Below are positions 11,887 to 21,359 of a stretch of DNA of 64,000 bases, in pieces. The position numbers and the translations under genes are program-made. Numbering within the stretch: the first letter of the stretch is position 1; every line of letters starts with the position of its first letter. The stretch comes from Buchnera aphidicola (Taiwanaphis decaspermi) (GTDB lineage: Bacteria > Pseudomonadota > Gammaproteobacteria > Enterobacterales > Enterobacteriaceae), in NCBI RefSeq assembly GCF_039405155.1, contig NZ_CP135049.1:372001-436000 (forward strand), read 5' to 3'. The notes under the pieces are model-generated. The model saw nothing but the letters and a program-made list of their open reading frames with translations, was not told the DNA's origin and did not search any database.

Positions 11887-12324
11887 TTATTTTTCAATAG
11901 TACCACCAGCATATTCTATAGCAAGGCGAGCACCTTTAGTAACTTTTAATTTACGTATAGTTATTTTTGAATTGAATTTTTTTGTATTCATTATTATTTT
12001 AACATTTTTTATATTTGTAGAAATTAAGTTATTTTTTTTTAAAAATTTTAAATCTATTATTTTATTATTAAATTTTTTTAAATCATTTAATTTTACTTCT
12101 TGATTTTTTTTAGATTTTAATGAATTAAAACCAAATTTAGGTATTCTTCTGTATAAAGGTGTTTGTCCACCTTCAAACCCTCTACGAACATTTTTACCAG
12201 AACGAGATCTATCTCCTTTATGTCCTCTTCCACAAGTTTTACCTAAACCAGAACCAATACCTCTTCCGACACGTTTTTTTTTTTTTTTGGATTTTTTTGA
12301 TAATGATAATGTGTTTAAATACAT
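11887..12324 (-). CDS. rplO: 50S ribosomal protein L15
   Basis: Late-assembling large-subunit protein. The 145 residues (E. coli 144) keep the glycine/arginine-rich N-terminal extension that enters the rRNA core ([20 protein letters not shown]) and the [15 protein letters not shown] block. The C-terminal half is Lys/Asn-rich but ends with the family motif [11 protein letters not shown]. The rpmD stop lies 1 base upstream and secY begins 10 bases downstream. Confidence 0.97.
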   Translation of the reverse strand: MYLNTLSLSKKSKKKKKRVGRGIGSGLGKTCGRGHKGDRSRSGKNVRRGFEGGQTPLYRRIPKFGFNSLKSKKNQEVKLNDLKKFNNKIIDLKFLKKNNLISTNIKNVKIIMNTKKFNSKITIRKLKVTKGARLAIEYAGGTIEK

Positions 12325-12325
12325 T

Positions 12326-12508
12326 TTATTTATCCTTTATTTTTAACATATATGAAACTGATCTAATCATACCACGGATAGAAGGAGTGTTTTCTAATTT
12401 CACAGTTTTACCTATACCTTTTAATCCCAAACTTAATATTGTAGATTTATGTTTAGGTAATCTTCCTATGATACTTTTAGTTTGAGTTATTACAATTTTT
12501 TTTTTCAT
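12326..12508 (-). CDS. rpmD: 50S ribosomal protein L30
   Basis: Small large-subunit protein binding 23S domain II. The 60 residues (E. coli 59) carry the core [25 protein letters not shown] sequence and the [11 protein letters not shown]-terminus. It is packed between rpsE and rplO with spacers of one base on each side, implying translational coupling. Confidence 0.96.
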   Translation of the reverse strand: MKKKIVITQTKSIIGRLPKHKSTILSLGLKGIGKTVKLENTPSIRGMIRSVSYMLKIKDK

Positions 12509-12509
12509 A

Positions 12510-13013
12510 TTATTTATTGTACATTATATTAATGGATTTATTTCTTTTTAATGATATAAATTTAGGAGATTTGTTATTTTTTAATCCATTTATTGTAGCT
12601 CGTACCACATTAATTGGATTAGTAGAACCATAAGTTTTAGCTAAAATGTTATGAATACCAGCAACTTCTAAAACAGCTCTCATAGCTCCTCCAGCAATAA
12701 TACCTGTTCCATCTAAAGCAGGTTTCATAAATATTTTAGATCCTGTATGTGAACCTTTTACTTCATGATATAATGTTTTTTTGTTTAAAAAAACAAAAAT
12801 CATATTACGTCTAGCTTTCTCCATAGCTTTTTGTATAGCAGATGGCACTTCTCTTGCTTTTCCATAACCATATCCAACTTTTCCTAAACCATCACCTACT
12901 ACAGTTAAAGCTGTGAAAGAAAATATCCTTCCCCCTTTAACAGTTTTAGAAACTCTATTTACAGATATTAACTTTTCTTTTAAATCAGTATATTTATTTT
13001 CGTTATTAATCAT
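12510..13013 (-). CDS. rpsE: 30S ribosomal protein S5
   Basis: Small-subunit protein at the mRNA entry site that influences accuracy. The 167 residues equal the E. coli length. The N-terminal double-stranded RNA-binding fold ([33 protein letters not shown]) and the C-terminal domain ([31 protein letters not shown]) are intact. It stands between rplR and rpmD in the spc operon. Confidence 0.98.
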   Translation of the reverse strand: MINNENKYTDLKEKLISVNRVSKTVKGGRIFSFTALTVVGDGLGKVGYGYGKAREVPSAIQKAMEKARRNMIFVFLNKKTLYHEVKGSHTGSKIFMKPALDGTGIIAGGAMRAVLEVAGIHNILAKTYGSTNPINVVRATINGLKNNKSPKFISLKRNKSINIMYNK

Positions 13014-13028
13014 ATATTTACCTAATTA

Positions 13029-13394
13029 TTAAAAATTTAAACCATATTTACGAGCAGAATCTGCTAATGCTTTAACTCTTCCATGATATTTAAAACCTGA
13101 TCTATCAAATGATATTTTTTTTATATTTTTTTTTAAAGATCGTTCAGCTATTATTTTGCCAACAATATAAGCTGCAGAAATATTACCAGTATATTTTAAA
13201 TTATTGTTGATATATTTTTCTAAAGTAGAAGCAGATACTAATACTTTATTAGGATTGTGCATTATTATTTGAGCATATATATGTCTAGAACTACGATGAA
13301 CTACTAACCTAATATTTTTTGAGTTTTTTATTTTATTTCTATATTTAACGCATCTTTTCAAACGAGATATTTTTTTATTTTTAAATGTTTTCAT
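13029..13394 (-). CDS. rplR: 50S ribosomal protein L18
   Basis: Binds 5S rRNA and anchors it in the central protuberance. The 121 residues (E. coli 117) contain the [16 protein letters not shown] and [17 protein letters not shown] blocks diagnostic of bacterial L18. It begins 1 base before the end of rplF and precedes rpsE by 15 bases. The lysine-rich linkers are longer than in E. coli, but no core segment is missing. Confidence 0.97.
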   Translation of the reverse strand: MKTFKNKKISRLKRCVKYRNKIKNSKNIRLVVHRSSRHIYAQIIMHNPNKVLVSASTLEKYINNNLKYTGNISAAYIVGKIIAERSLKKNIKKISFDRSGFKYHGRVKALADSARKYGLNF

Positions 13395-13395
13395 A

Positions 13396-13932
13396 TTATT
13401 TCTTTTTAGCCTCTTTAAGATTTATTTTTTCATTATAATATCTTACGCCTTTACCTTTATAAGGTTCAGGTAATCTATAAAACCTTAAGTTAGCTGCTGT
13501 TTGTCCTATTAATTGTTTATCAAATCCTTTTAACTTTATATCTGTTGCAGAAGTTATTTCAGCAGAAACACCTTCAGGTAATTTATATATAATATTATGA
13601 GAAAGTCCTAAAGATATATTCATAACATTTTTATTTGTAATTGATGCTTTATAACCAACACCAACTAATTTTAATTTTTTTGTAAAACCATTAGTTAATC
13701 CAACAATCATAGAATTAACAATAGAACGTGATGTGCCTGCTTGTTTCCAAGCTTCTTTGCATTTTTCTGAAACATCAAATGTAAGAATATTAGATTTTTT
13801 AAATATTTTTACTAATCTGTGAATTGTTAATTTCATTTTCCCATTAACATTTTTAACTAATATTTCATTGCTATTTAAGTTAACAAAAACATTTTTAGGA
13901 ATTATAATAGGCGATTTAGCAACACGAGACAT
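13396..13932 (-). CDS. rplF: 50S ribosomal protein L6
   Basis: Large-subunit protein near the factor-binding site. From the ATG at 13932 the protein has 178 residues and the standard N-terminus MSRVAKSPI; an upstream ATG at 13959 in the same frame would overlap rpsH and add nine residues unknown in the family. The repeated L6 fold is visible, with the signature [11 protein letters not shown] near the C-terminus and LVGVGYKA in the middle. AATTGGAG lies just upstream of the chosen start. It follows rpsH by 11 bases. Confidence 0.96.
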   Translation of the reverse strand: MSRVAKSPIIIPKNVFVNLNSNEILVKNVNGKMKLTIHRLVKIFKKSNILTFDVSEKCKEAWKQAGTSRSIVNSMIVGLTNGFTKKLKLVGVGYKASITNKNVMNISLGLSHNIIYKLPEGVSAEITSATDIKLKGFDKQLIGQTAANLRFYRLPEPYKGKGVRYYNEKINLKEAKKK

Positions 13933-13943
13933 TTTTTCTCCAA

Positions 13944-14336
13944 TTAAGAAACGTAACAAATTATTTCGCCACCAACTTTTAATTTACGAGCTAATTTATC
14001 TGTTAATATACCTTTTGATGTAGATATTATAACAATTCCTAACCCATTTAGTACTTTAGGAATATCGTTATATTTTTTGTAAACTCTTAAACTAGGTTTA
14101 CTAATTCGTGTTATCTTATCAATAACACCTTTTCCTTGATAATATTTTAAAAACACTTTAATTTTTTTTTTTTGAAATCCTATAACTTTATAATATTTAA
14201 TATATCCTTCTTTTTGTAATAATTTTAAAATCATTTGCTTTATTTTCGAAAAATAAAATAATACAAAAATCTTATTAGCGAATTGACCATTACGTATACA
14301 CGTAATCATATCAGATACTGGATCTTGTAAACTCAT
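13944..14336 (-). CDS. rpsH: 30S ribosomal protein S8
   Basis: Binds the central domain of 16S rRNA and in E. coli represses the spc operon by binding rplE mRNA. From the ATG at 14336 there are 130 residues (E. coli 130) starting [10 protein letters not shown]; the ATG at 14348 adds four unrelated residues. The C-terminal signature [21 protein letters not shown] is typical, with ARKLK replacing the usual arrangement in that loop. rpsN lies 43 bases upstream. Confidence 0.96.
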   Translation of the reverse strand: MSLQDPVSDMITCIRNGQFANKIFVLFYFSKIKQMILKLLQKEGYIKYYKVIGFQKKKIKVFLKYYQGKGVIDKITRISKPSLRVYKKYNDIPKVLNGLGIVIISTSKGILTDKLARKLKVGGEIICYVS

Positions 14337-14379
14337 ATATAACCTCATAAATATAATTTTTGTGACACATTAATAATCT

Positions 14380-14685
14380 TTACCAGCTGGATTTTTTTAA
14401 ACCTGGTATTTCACCTCTCATTGCAGCTTCTCTAAATTTGATACGACTCATACCAAACTTTCTTAAAAAAGCATGAGGTCTTCCAGTCTTAAAACATCTA
14501 TTTCTTTGACGAGATCTACTTGAATCTCTAGGTAAACTTTGAAGTTTTAATACAGCCTTCCATCTTTCTTTTTGTTTAATTTTCATATTAGATATAATAT
14601 TTTTAAGTTTTTTTCTTTTCTCAAAAAACTTTAATGCTAATTTTTTCCTTTTTTTTTCTCTTTCTTTCATAGATTGCTTAGCCAT
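14380..14685 (-). CDS. rpsN: 30S ribosomal protein S14
   Basis: Small-subunit head protein. The 101 residues equal the E. coli long form, without the CxxC zinc pair of the short form. The diagnostic region is [20 protein letters not shown] followed by [18 protein letters not shown]. It lies 13 bases after rplE in the spc operon. Confidence 0.97.
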   Translation of the reverse strand: MAKQSMKEREKKRKKLALKFFEKRKKLKNIISNMKIKQKERWKAVLKLQSLPRDSSRSRQRNRCFKTGRPHAFLRKFGMSRIKFREAAMRGEIPGLKKSSW

Positions 14686-14698
14686 AAATTACCTTTAT

Positions 14699-15238
14699 TT
14701 ATTTACGAAATGGGAAATTGAATAATGATAATAAATCATAACCTTCTTGATTAGATAAAGCTGTAGTTGTTATTGAAATATCTAATCCTCTTATTTTATC
14801 TATTTTTTCATAATTAATTTCAGGGAAAATGATTTGTTCTTTTATACCAATATTATAATTACCTTTACCGTCAAATGATTTTCTAGAAAAACCACGGAAA
14901 TCTCTAATACGAGGTATAGCAATATTTATTAATTTATCTAAAAAATCCCATTGTCTTTTTTTTCTTAAAGTTACTTTACATCCAATAGGATAATTTTTAC
15001 GTATTTTAAAACCAGCTATAGATTTTCTAGACTTAGTTATTAATGGTTTTTGACCTGAAATAAGAGATAAATCATTATTTGCTTTTTCTAACTTTTTTTT
15101 GTCTAAAGCTCCAACACCTAAACCAATATTTATTGTAATTTTTATTATTTTAGGTACTTGCATAACAGATGTATATTTTCTCTTAATCATCATTTTTTTT
15201 ATAACTGTAGATTTAAAATACTTATATAATCTAGACAT
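14699..15238 (-). CDS. rplE: 50S ribosomal protein L5
   Basis: 5S rRNA-binding protein that contacts P-site tRNA. From the ATG at 15238 it has 179 residues, the E. coli length; the frame begins three codons earlier at 15247 but MSRLYKYFK is the better family N-terminus. Conserved segments are [38 protein letters not shown] and [14 protein letters not shown]. It lies 20 bases after rplX. Confidence 0.96.
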   Translation of the reverse strand: MSRLYKYFKSTVIKKMMIKRKYTSVMQVPKIIKITINIGLGVGALDKKKLEKANNDLSLISGQKPLITKSRKSIAGFKIRKNYPIGCKVTLRKKRQWDFLDKLINIAIPRIRDFRGFSRKSFDGKGNYNIGIKEQIIFPEINYEKIDKIRGLDISITTTALSNQEGYDLLSLFNFPFRK

Positions 15239-15258
15239 TATAAACACTCCTAATTTAA

Positions 15259-15573
15259 TTATTGCAATATTTCACCATTAGATTTTAAAAAACGTATTTT
15301 TTTATTATTTTCAAATTTAAAACCTATACGATCAGCTTTATTTGTTATTTTATTTAAAATAGCAACATTAGAAATGTTAATTGGTAACTCTTTTTTTAAA
15401 ATACAACCTTTTTGATTTTTAGAAGGTATCGGTTTTTGATGTTTTTTAACTATATTTATTCCTTCAACTAAAATTTTATTATTATTCAAAATTTTAATTA
15501 CTTTTCCTTTTTTACCTTTATCTTTACCAGTTAAAACTATAACTTGATCGTGCTTTCTAATTTTTAAAGACAT
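15259..15573 (-). CDS. rplX: 50S ribosomal protein L24
   Basis: Assembly-initiator protein binding the 5' end of 23S rRNA. From the ATG at 15573 it has 104 residues as in E. coli, starting [20 protein letters not shown] with the KOW motif; the ATG at 15582 adds three residues. The [17 protein letters not shown] block is typical. It is the second gene of the spc operon, 20 bases after rplN. Confidence 0.96.
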   Translation of the reverse strand: MSLKIRKHDQVIVLTGKDKGKKGKVIKILNNNKILVEGINIVKKHQKPIPSKNQKGCILKKELPINISNVAILNKITNKADRIGFKFENNKKIRFLKSNGEILQ

Positions 15574-15593
15574 TTCATTCACCTGTATTAGTA

Positions 15594-15962
15594 CTATAAT
15601 ACTTCTGGGGCTAAAGATACAATACGCATAAATTTATCTATTCTTAATTCTCTAGTTACAGGGCCAAAAATACGAGTTCCTATGGGTTGTTCATTATTAT
15701 TTAATAAAACACATGCATTGGTATCAAAACGTATTAATGATCCATCATTTCTTTTTACTCCTTTTTTACTTCTTACTATGACAGCTTTTAAAACATCTCC
15801 TTTTTTTACTTTACTTCTAGGTATTGCTTCTTTAACAGCAATTTTAATTATATCTCCAATATATGCATATCTACGACGAGAGCCACCTAATACTTTGATA
15901 CACATTGCACTTCTAGCTCCAGAATTATCAGCAATATTTAATATAGTTTGTTCTTGTATCAT
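15594..15962 (-). CDS. rplN: 50S ribosomal protein L14
   Basis: Large-subunit protein of the intersubunit face near the factor-binding region. The 122 residues (E. coli 123) begin [20 protein letters not shown] and contain the motif [13 protein letters not shown]. It is the first gene of the spc operon, set apart from rpsQ by a 140-base spacer with a terminator and a promoter, whereas all other spacers in this ribosomal cluster are short. It is among the most conserved proteins in the window. Confidence 0.98.
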   Translation of the reverse strand: MIQEQTILNIADNSGARSAMCIKVLGGSRRRYAYIGDIIKIAVKEAIPRSKVKKGDVLKAVIVRSKKGVKRNDGSLIRFDTNACVLLNNNEQPIGTRIFGPVTRELRIDKFMRIVSLAPEVL

Positions 15963-15999
15963 ATTTTTAACTCAATTTTTAATTTAATTAATGAAAATT

Positions 16000-16008
16000 A
16001 TTATAACA
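16000..16008 (-). promoter_or_regulatory. Extended -10 promoter of the spc operon
   Basis: The minus strand reads TGTTATAAT 38 bases upstream of rplN: a consensus TATAAT preceded by TG at the extended -10 position. No good -35 is found at 16-18 bases (the best is TATCGT). The element lies between the S10-operon terminator and rplN, where E. coli has its spc promoter. Confidence 0.6.
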
Positions 16009-16030
16009 TTACTTAATATGTAACGATATA

Positions 16031-16061
16031 AAAACAAACAGCTAATAGATCTGTTTGTTTT
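16031..16061 (-). terminator. Rho-independent terminator of the S10 operon
   Basis: An 11-bp perfect stem (AAAACAAACAG/CTGTTTGTTTT) with a 9-base loop starts 42 bases after the rpsQ stop. On the minus strand it ends in TTTTTATATC, giving a short U tail. It is one of the longest GC-containing hairpins in the window and separates S10 from spc transcription. Confidence 0.8.
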
Positions 16062-16102
16062 ATATTATAAAATGATAATATATAACATAATTAATAACTA
16101 TT

Positions 16103-16345
16103 TTATCTTTTCAATATTTTAACTAATTTCCATGATTTTTTTTTGGACATCGGACGACATTCGCAAATTTCTACAATATCACCTTTTAAACATTCATTTT
16201 TCTCGTCATGAATATGTAATTTAGTAGTTTTTTTTATAAATTTACTATATATAGGATGTTTGATAAATCTAGATATAGCAACTACTGATGTTTTATGCAT
16301 TTTATTACTAATTATTTTACCTTTTAAAGTTTTTTTTTTAATCAT
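16103..16345 (-). CDS. rpsQ: 30S ribosomal protein S17
   Basis: Primary 16S-binding OB-fold protein. The 80 residues (E. coli 84) show the core [20 protein letters not shown], the [19 protein letters not shown] block and the [18 protein letters not shown] signature. It is the last gene of the S10 operon, 13 bases after rpmC, and is followed by a strong hairpin terminator. Confidence 0.96.
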   Translation of the reverse strand: MIKKKTLKGKIISNKMHKTSVVAISRFIKHPIYSKFIKKTTKLHIHDEKNECLKGDIVEICECRPMSKKKSWKLVKILKR

Positions 16346-16358
16346 TATGTATAAACAC

Positions 16359-16544
16359 CTAATTATTTTTATGCAAAAAAGTTTTTAATCTAGCAATTTT
16401 TCGACGAACTGTTTTTAATAAATGAGTTTTTTCTAATTTTCTAGCATTGTGTTGAATTTTTAAATTAAATTTTTCTCTTAATAATTTTTTCAATTTTGTA
16501 TTAATAAGTTCATAATTTTTATCATTAATTTTGTTTTTTTTCAT
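16359..16544 (-). CDS. rpmC: 50S ribosomal protein L29
   Basis: Exit-tunnel protein adjoining L23. The 61 residues (E. coli 63) form two helices, with [10 protein letters not shown] and [19 protein letters not shown] as the recognisable family blocks. Its ATG at 16544 lies inside the end of rplP, giving a 20-base overlap in another frame. The first eight residues (MKKNKIND) are Lys/Asn-rich and differ from the E. coli start, but no later start codon preserves the family N-terminal helix. Confidence 0.93.
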   Translation of the reverse strand: MKKNKINDKNYELINTKLKKLLREKFNLKIQHNARKLEKTHLLKTVRRKIARLKTFLHKNN

Positions 16545-16950
16545 ATTTTCTAACTACAAATAAAGTTCTAATAGGTAATTTAGATGAAGCTTTTTTAAAA
16601 GCTTCACGAGATGACATTTCTGATATACCATCTATTTCATATAAAATTTTTCCAGGTTGTATTAAAGAAACCCAATATTCAACATTTCCTTTACCTTTAC
16701 CCATACGTACTTCTAAAGGTTTTTGTGTAATAGGTTTGTCAGGAAATATTCTTATCCATATTTTACCTTGACGTTTAATAAATCTAGATATAACTCTACG
16801 AGCAGATTCGATTTGACGAGAAGTTAATCTTCCTCTATCTATAGCTTTTAAACCAAAAGATCCAAAAATTACTTTAGTACCGACAGAAGCTAAACCACGG
16901 TTACGTCCTTTATGCATTTTTCTAAATTTAGTTTTTTTTGGTTGTAACAT
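16525..16950 (-). CDS. rplP: 50S ribosomal protein L16
   Basis: Large-subunit protein at the A site that helps position tRNA. The 141 residues (E. coli 136) are strongly conserved: [19 protein letters not shown] at the N-terminus, FGSFGLKA, and [19 protein letters not shown]. The C-terminus runs about five residues past the E. coli end (KYEKKQN) and this tail overlaps the rpmC start by 20 bases. The rpsC end lies 2 bases upstream of the start. Confidence 0.97.
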   Translation of the reverse strand: MLQPKKTKFRKMHKGRNRGLASVGTKVIFGSFGLKAIDRGRLTSRQIESARRVISRFIKRQGKIWIRIFPDKPITQKPLEVRMGKGKGNVEYWVSLIQPGKILYEIDGISEMSSREAFKKASSKLPIRTLFVVRKYEKKQN

Positions 16951-16952
16951 AA

Positions 16953-17669
16953 TTAATATTCTCTTAATTTTCTATTATTTCTTTGATATCTTTTGGAATG
17001 TATGAAAGGTTTTTCTAAATTATTAATTACCGAAGACATACCATCCAATATTTCACCTTTAAATATCCATACTTTTACTCCAATTATTCCATAAGTAGTT
17101 TTTGCTTTTGAAGTACTATATTCTATATTAGCTCTTAAAGTATGTAAAGGAACTCTACCTTCCCTATACCATTCATTACGTGCTATTTCAGATCCTCCCA
17201 ATCTTCCACTTACTTCCACTTTTATTCCCAAAGCTCCATGTCTCATAGCATTTTGCACAGCTCTTTTCATAGCTCTTCTAAACATTATTCTACGTTCTAA
17301 TTGTGATTTGATATTATCTGAAACTAATTTTGCGTCTAATTCTGGTTTTCTTATTTCAAAAATATTTATTTGAGTTGTTACACCAGTGATTTTAGATACA
17401 GATAATCTTAATTTTTCTACATCTTCTCCTTTTTTACCTATTACAATACCAGGTCTAGAAGTATATATAGTAACTCTTATACTTTTTGATGGTCTTTCAA
17501 TAACAATTCTTGATACAGAAGCTTTAGATAATTTTTTTTTTAAAAAATTTCTTACTTTAAAATCACTGTTTAAATAGTTTGCAAAATTTTTAGTATTTGC
17601 AAACCAAATAGAATCCCATGATTTAATAATACCTATTCTCATACCATGTGGATGTACTTTTTGACCCAT
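16953..17669 (-). CDS. rpsC: 30S ribosomal protein S3
   Basis: Lines the mRNA entry tunnel with S4 and S5. The standard start is the ATG at 17669 ([14 protein letters not shown]); the frame continues 14 codons upstream to 17711, but that would overlap rplV and is not in the family. The 238 residues (E. coli 233) include the KH-domain motif [16 protein letters not shown] and the C-terminal [12 protein letters not shown]. Confidence 0.97.
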   Translation of the reverse strand: MGQKVHPHGMRIGIIKSWDSIWFANTKNFANYLNSDFKVRNFLKKKLSKASVSRIVIERPSKSIRVTIYTSRPGIVIGKKGEDVEKLRLSVSKITGVTTQINIFEIRKPELDAKLVSDNIKSQLERRIMFRRAMKRAVQNAMRHGALGIKVEVSGRLGGSEIARNEWYREGRVPLHTLRANIEYSTSKAKTTYGIIGVKVWIFKGEILDGMSSVINNLEKPFIHSKRYQRNNRKLREY

Positions 17670-17700
17670 TAATAATATTCTCCATATATAATTTTTACTA

Positions 17701-18027
17701 CTATGAAACAACTACAGTTATATGACTAGTACGTTTTAAAATTCTATCAGCTCTGCCTTTAGAGCGAGGCATGGTTCTTTTCATAGAAGGTCCTTCATTA
17801 ACAAATATTTTAGAAATTTTTAATGTATCTATATCCATTCCATTATTATGTTCAGCATTAGCTATTGCTGATTCTAATACTTTTTTAATTAATACAGCTG
17901 ATTTCTTATTGGAATTGTTTAAAATTTTTAAAGCATCTTCTATTTTTTTACCTCTTATTATATTAGCTAATAAACGTATTTTTTGAGCAGAAGATTTTGC
18001 CCTTATGTATGTTGCTATAGATTCCAT
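17701..18027 (-). CDS. rplV: 50S ribosomal protein L22
   Basis: Its beta-hairpin lines the nascent-chain exit tunnel. The 108 residues (E. coli 110) include the [20 protein letters not shown] helix and the tunnel-hairpin region [20 protein letters not shown], with the sensitive-type residues found in macrolide-susceptible relatives. It is flanked by rpsS (30 bases upstream) and rpsC (31 bases downstream). Confidence 0.97.
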   Translation of the reverse strand: MESIATYIRAKSSAQKIRLLANIIRGKKIEDALKILNNSNKKSAVLIKKVLESAIANAEHNNGMDIDTLKISKIFVNEGPSMKRTMPRSKGRADRILKRTSHITVVVS

Positions 18028-18057
18028 ATAATTTTTTAAACCTTATTATTTTTTATT

Positions 18058-18336
18058 TTATTTTTTATTAACCTTTTTATCAATTGAATGACTTCTATAT
18101 GTTCTGGTAATAGCAAATTCTCCCAATTTATGACCAACCATTTCATCAGTGATAAATATAGGTATATGATGTTTACCATTATGAACAGATATTGTTAACC
18201 CAATCATATTAGGGATAATAGTAGATCTTCGAGACCAAGTTTTTATAGGTTTTCTATCTTTTGTTTTTAAAGCTTTAGTTATTTTTTTTAATAAGCTAAG
18301 ATCTATATAAGGACCTTTTTTAAGAGATCTAGGCAT
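18058..18336 (-). CDS. rpsS: 30S ribosomal protein S19
   Basis: Small-subunit head protein contacting S13 and A-site tRNA. The 92 residues equal the E. coli length and begin [19 protein letters not shown]. The family signature [20 protein letters not shown] and [12 protein letters not shown] are intact. It lies between rplB and rplV. Nothing is unusual. Confidence 0.98.
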   Translation of the reverse strand: MPRSLKKGPYIDLSLLKKITKALKTKDRKPIKTWSRRSTIIPNMIGLTISVHNGKHHIPIFITDEMVGHKLGEFAITRTYRSHSIDKKVNKK

Positions 18337-18359
18337 ATTTTTTCTCCAAAAATAAATAA

Positions 18360-19181
18360 TTAATGTTTACGATGACGTATAATAAATTTTTCTGTTCTTT
18401 TATTTTTACGTGTTTTTTTACCCTTAGTTTTCAAACCCCAAGGAGATACTGGATGTTTACCAAAGTTTCTACCTTCACCACCACCATGAGGATGATCAAT
18501 TGGATTCATAGCTGTACCTCTTACTGTAGGTCTAATCCCTCTCCATCTTGAAGCTCCAGCCTTTCCTAATACAATCAACATATGTTTAGCATTTCCTATT
18601 TCACCAATAGTTGCTCTGCAAGAAGATGCTATTTTTCTTATTTCTCCTGATCTCAATCTTAATGTTACATATTTTTTTTCATTAGAAATTATTTGTACAT
18701 AACTACCTGCTGATCGAGCTATTTGACCTCCTTTTCCTGGTTTTATTTCTATATTATGAACTGTTGTTCCCACAGGTATTTTTTTCATAGGTAAAGCATT
18801 ACCAATTTTTATTGGAACATTATTACCTGATATAATTTTATCTCCAATTTTTATATCTTTAGGTGCTAAAATATAATTTCTTAATCCATTCTTATATAAT
18901 ATTAAAGCAATATTTGCCGAACGATTTGGGTCATATTCTATTCTTTCTACAATAGCATTGACATTATCTATGTTTCTTTTAAAATCAATAATTCTATATA
19001 GTCTTTTATGTCTTTTACCAATATGACGAGTAGTTATACGACCTTTGTTATTTCTACCGCCAGTTTTATTGTTTCTTTTAACTAAAGATGAAAATGGTGG
19101 ACCTTTATATAATTTTTTATTTGATAATTTTATTACATGTCTACGTCCAGGAGAAGTAGGCTTGCATTTTATAATCGTCAT
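18360..19181 (-). CDS. rplB: 50S ribosomal protein L2
   Basis: Largest core protein of the 50S subunit, needed for subunit joining and near the peptidyl-transferase centre. The 273 residues match E. coli. The N-terminal [17 protein letters not shown], central [10 protein letters not shown] and the C-terminal signature [19 protein letters not shown], with its essential His in DHPHGG, are all present. It stands between rplW and rpsS. Confidence 0.98.
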   Translation of the reverse strand: MTIIKCKPTSPGRRHVIKLSNKKLYKGPPFSSLVKRNNKTGGRNNKGRITTRHIGKRHKRLYRIIDFKRNIDNVNAIVERIEYDPNRSANIALILYKNGLRNYILAPKDIKIGDKIISGNNVPIKIGNALPMKKIPVGTTVHNIEIKPGKGGQIARSAGSYVQIISNEKKYVTLRLRSGEIRKIASSCRATIGEIGNAKHMLIVLGKAGASRWRGIRPTVRGTAMNPIDHPHGGGEGRNFGKHPVSPWGLKTKGKKTRKNKRTEKFIIRHRKH

Positions 19182-19207
19182 AATTTATATTATATTCCTA
19201 ATATTAA

Positions 19208-19510
19208 TTAATTTGTAATATTCATAAAATCTTTGTTTTGATTTTTTGATAAAGTAATATAAGCTTTTTTCCATTTACTATACTTTGTACGTTTATTTTT
19301 GTTATTTGTTAATTTTTTTTTAACAATTAAAGTATTTATTTTTATAACATTTACATTAAATATTTTTTTAATAGATTTTTTTATTTGATCTTTCGTACAT
19401 TTTCTTTTAACTTTTATTGTCAAAACATTAGACTTTTTCATAATAATTGATGATTTTTCTGAAATATGAGATCCAAATAATATATCAAAAGATTTTTCTT
19501 TATTAATCAT
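19208..19510 (-). CDS. rplW: 50S ribosomal protein L23
   Basis: Exit-tunnel protein that docks trigger factor and SRP. The 100 residues equal the E. coli length. The SHISEKSSIIMKKSNVLTIKV N-terminal segment and INTLIVKKKL loop identify the family, though the protein is more diverged and Lys/Asn-rich than L2 or L3. Its start overlaps the rplD stop by 4 bases (ATGA), indicating translational coupling. Confidence 0.95.
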   Translation of the reverse strand: MINKEKSFDILFGSHISEKSSIIMKKSNVLTIKVKRKCTKDQIKKSIKKIFNVNVIKINTLIVKKKLTNNKNKRTKYSKWKKAYITLSKNQNKDFMNITN

Positions 19511-20115
19511 GATAATTTATCCTCAATTTTTTTTAACGCATTTGTAGTAATAACTACTTTTTTAAACTTTATCAGATTAACTGGGTTAATACAAAAAACA
19601 GATACAACATCAATATTATATAAATTTCTAGCAGCTAAAAGTAAATTATTATCTAGAAATTCTGTTATAATTAAAGCATTATTAATATTAAAAAAACTTA
19701 ATTTTTTAATTAAAATTTTTGTTTTTGGATAATTAATTGTAAATTTATTAAAAATTATTAACCTATTTTTACGCACTAATTCAGAAAAAATTATCTTTAA
19801 TGTTTTTTTATACATTTTTTTATTTATTTTTCTTACATAGTTTTTATTTCTAGCAGCAAAAGTTACTCCTCCTGAACGCCATATAGGGCTTTGAAAAGAA
19901 CCAGCTCTAGCTTTACCAGTTCCTTTTTGCCTCCAAGGTTTTTTACCTGAACCTTTTACTTCACTTCTATTTTTTTGAGATTTAGTTCCTTGACGACCAG
20001 AATTGATATATGTTGTGATAACTTGGTGTATTAAAGAACTATTAAAATTGCAACCAAAAACATATTTAGATAACTTAATATTTTTATTAGTTAAATCTAA
20101 TAATTTTAATTCCAT
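19507..20115 (-). CDS. rplD: 50S ribosomal protein L4
   Basis: Large-subunit protein whose loop reaches the exit tunnel; in E. coli it also represses the S10 operon. The 202 residues (E. coli 201) contain the tunnel-loop signature SGKKPWRQKGTGKARAGS and the SPIWRSGGVTFA block. The C-terminal half is diverged and Ile/Asn-rich. I see no convincing S10-leader hairpin upstream of rpsJ, so retention of the autogenous control is doubtful. Confidence 0.96.
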   Translation of the reverse strand: MELKLLDLTNKNIKLSKYVFGCNFNSSLIHQVITTYINSGRQGTKSQKNRSEVKGSGKKPWRQKGTGKARAGSFQSPIWRSGGVTFAARNKNYVRKINKKMYKKTLKIIFSELVRKNRLIIFNKFTINYPKTKILIKKLSFFNINNALIITEFLDNNLLLAARNLYNIDVVSVFCINPVNLIKFKKVVITTNALKKIEDKLS

Positions 20116-20126
20116 AAATTATATTC

Positions 20127-20762
20127 CTATATATTTTTGACAGATTGTCTAATAATAACATTATTACCACAAAATCCAGGTATTGAACCTTTAATAATAA
20201 TAAGTTCTTTTTTTATATTTATTTTTACAATCTTAAGATTTTGTATAGTTACTTTATGATTTCCTAGATGACCAGACATTTTTTTTCCTTTAAAAACTCT
20301 TCCTGGAGTTTGATTTTGACCTATAGAACCAGGAGCTCGATGAGATAAAGAATTACCATGGCTAGCATCTTGCATACTAAAATTCCATCTTTTTACAGTT
20401 CCAGCAAAACCTTTACCTTTCGAAATTCCTGTAATATCTACTTTGTTAATATCATTAAATATATCAACACCTATATTTTGACCTTCATAAAATTTTGTAT
20501 TATCTAAGTTTTTAAACTCCCATAATCCTATACCAGGTGTAACTCCGTGTTTTTTATAATGACCAATAATAGATTTATTAATCTTTTTGTTTTTCTTGAT
20601 ACTACTAGTTGTAATTTGAATAGTATTACAAACATTTTGTGGAGTATTTTTTACTTGAACTACTCTATTTTTAAATATTTGTATTACAGTAACAGGAATA
20701 GAAATTCCTTTTTTATTAAAAATACGTGTCATTCCTATTTTTTTACCAACTAAACCAATCAT
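20127..20762 (-). CDS. rplC: 50S ribosomal protein L3
   Basis: Early-assembly large-subunit protein. The 211 residues (E. coli 209) begin [15 protein letters not shown] and hold the central-loop signature [30 protein letters not shown] and [14 protein letters not shown]. The Gln in the loop region SIGQNQTPG, methylated in E. coli, is preserved. It lies between rpsJ (21 bases upstream) and rplD (11 bases downstream). Confidence 0.98.
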   Translation of the reverse strand: MIGLVGKKIGMTRIFNKKGISIPVTVIQIFKNRVVQVKNTPQNVCNTIQITTSSIKKNKKINKSIIGHYKKHGVTPGIGLWEFKNLDNTKFYEGQNIGVDIFNDINKVDITGISKGKGFAGTVKRWNFSMQDASHGNSLSHRAPGSIGQNQTPGRVFKGKKMSGHLGNHKVTIQNLKIVKINIKKELIIIKGSIPGFCGNNVIIRQSVKNI

Positions 20763-20783
20763 GTTAAAAACCCTTTTAGCAAT

Positions 20784-21095
20784 TTAACCTAAACTAATTT
20801 GTACATCTACACCAGCTGCTAAATCTAACCGCATTAATGCATCTACTGTTTTTTCTGTAGGTTTTACAATATCTATAATACGTTTATGAGTACGTATTTC
20901 ATATTGATCTCTAGCATCTTTGTTAACGTGTGGAGAAATTAATATTGTAAATTTTTCTGTTTTTGTTGGTAACGGAATTGGACCTCTAACTTGAGCTCCA
21001 GTTCTTTTAGCTGTATCTACTATTTCAGTAGTTGACTGATCAATTAAACGATGGTCAAAAGCTTTAAGATTAATTCTAATCCTTTGGTTCTGCAT
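20784..21095 (-). CDS. rpsJ: 30S ribosomal protein S10
   Basis: Small-subunit head protein and, as NusE, part of the antitermination complex that would recognise the boxA upstream of 23S. From the ATG at 21095 it has 103 residues as in E. coli ([19 protein letters not shown]); the ATG at 21110 would add five residues. GGAG lies about 10 bases upstream of the chosen start. It opens the S10 operon. The 264-base spacer to tuf holds the tuf terminator but no promoter I can defend; it is nearly pure A/T. Confidence 0.97.
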   Translation of the reverse strand: MQNQRIRINLKAFDHRLIDQSTTEIVDTAKRTGAQVRGPIPLPTKTEKFTILISPHVNKDARDQYEIRTHKRIIDIVKPTEKTVDALMRLDLAAGVDVQISLG

Positions 21096-21306
21096 ATCCC
21101 AGAACTCCAATTATGTAAAATGAAAAAAATTCATTAAAAAATAAAATCAAAATTGATTAATTTTCAATAAAAATAGTTTTATTAACATGTTAAAAAATAA
21201 AAAAATAAAATAATTAATTATTTAGTTAATATATATATATTATTAAATATATTTAAACGAAATTAAATTAAATATATTAAAAAAAAATACATATTAAAAT
21301 TTTACA

Positions 21307-21331
21307 AAATAGCACTTTTATAGTGCTATTT
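21307..21331 (-). terminator. Terminator downstream of tuf
   Basis: A perfect 10-bp stem (AAATAGCACT/AGTGCTATTT) with a 5-base loop begins 28 bases past the tuf stop on the minus strand. It is followed by AT-rich sequence with a nine-T run about 25 bases on. It separates the str operon from the S10 operon. Confidence 0.75.
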
Positions 21332-21359
21332 AATAAGATAATTTTAATATAAAAAATAA

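Noticed and set aside
12159..12485. 108-codon plus-strand open frame
   Set aside because: It is antisense to rplO and rpmD, both certain, and its hydrophobic composition is a by-product of A/T-rich reverse frames.
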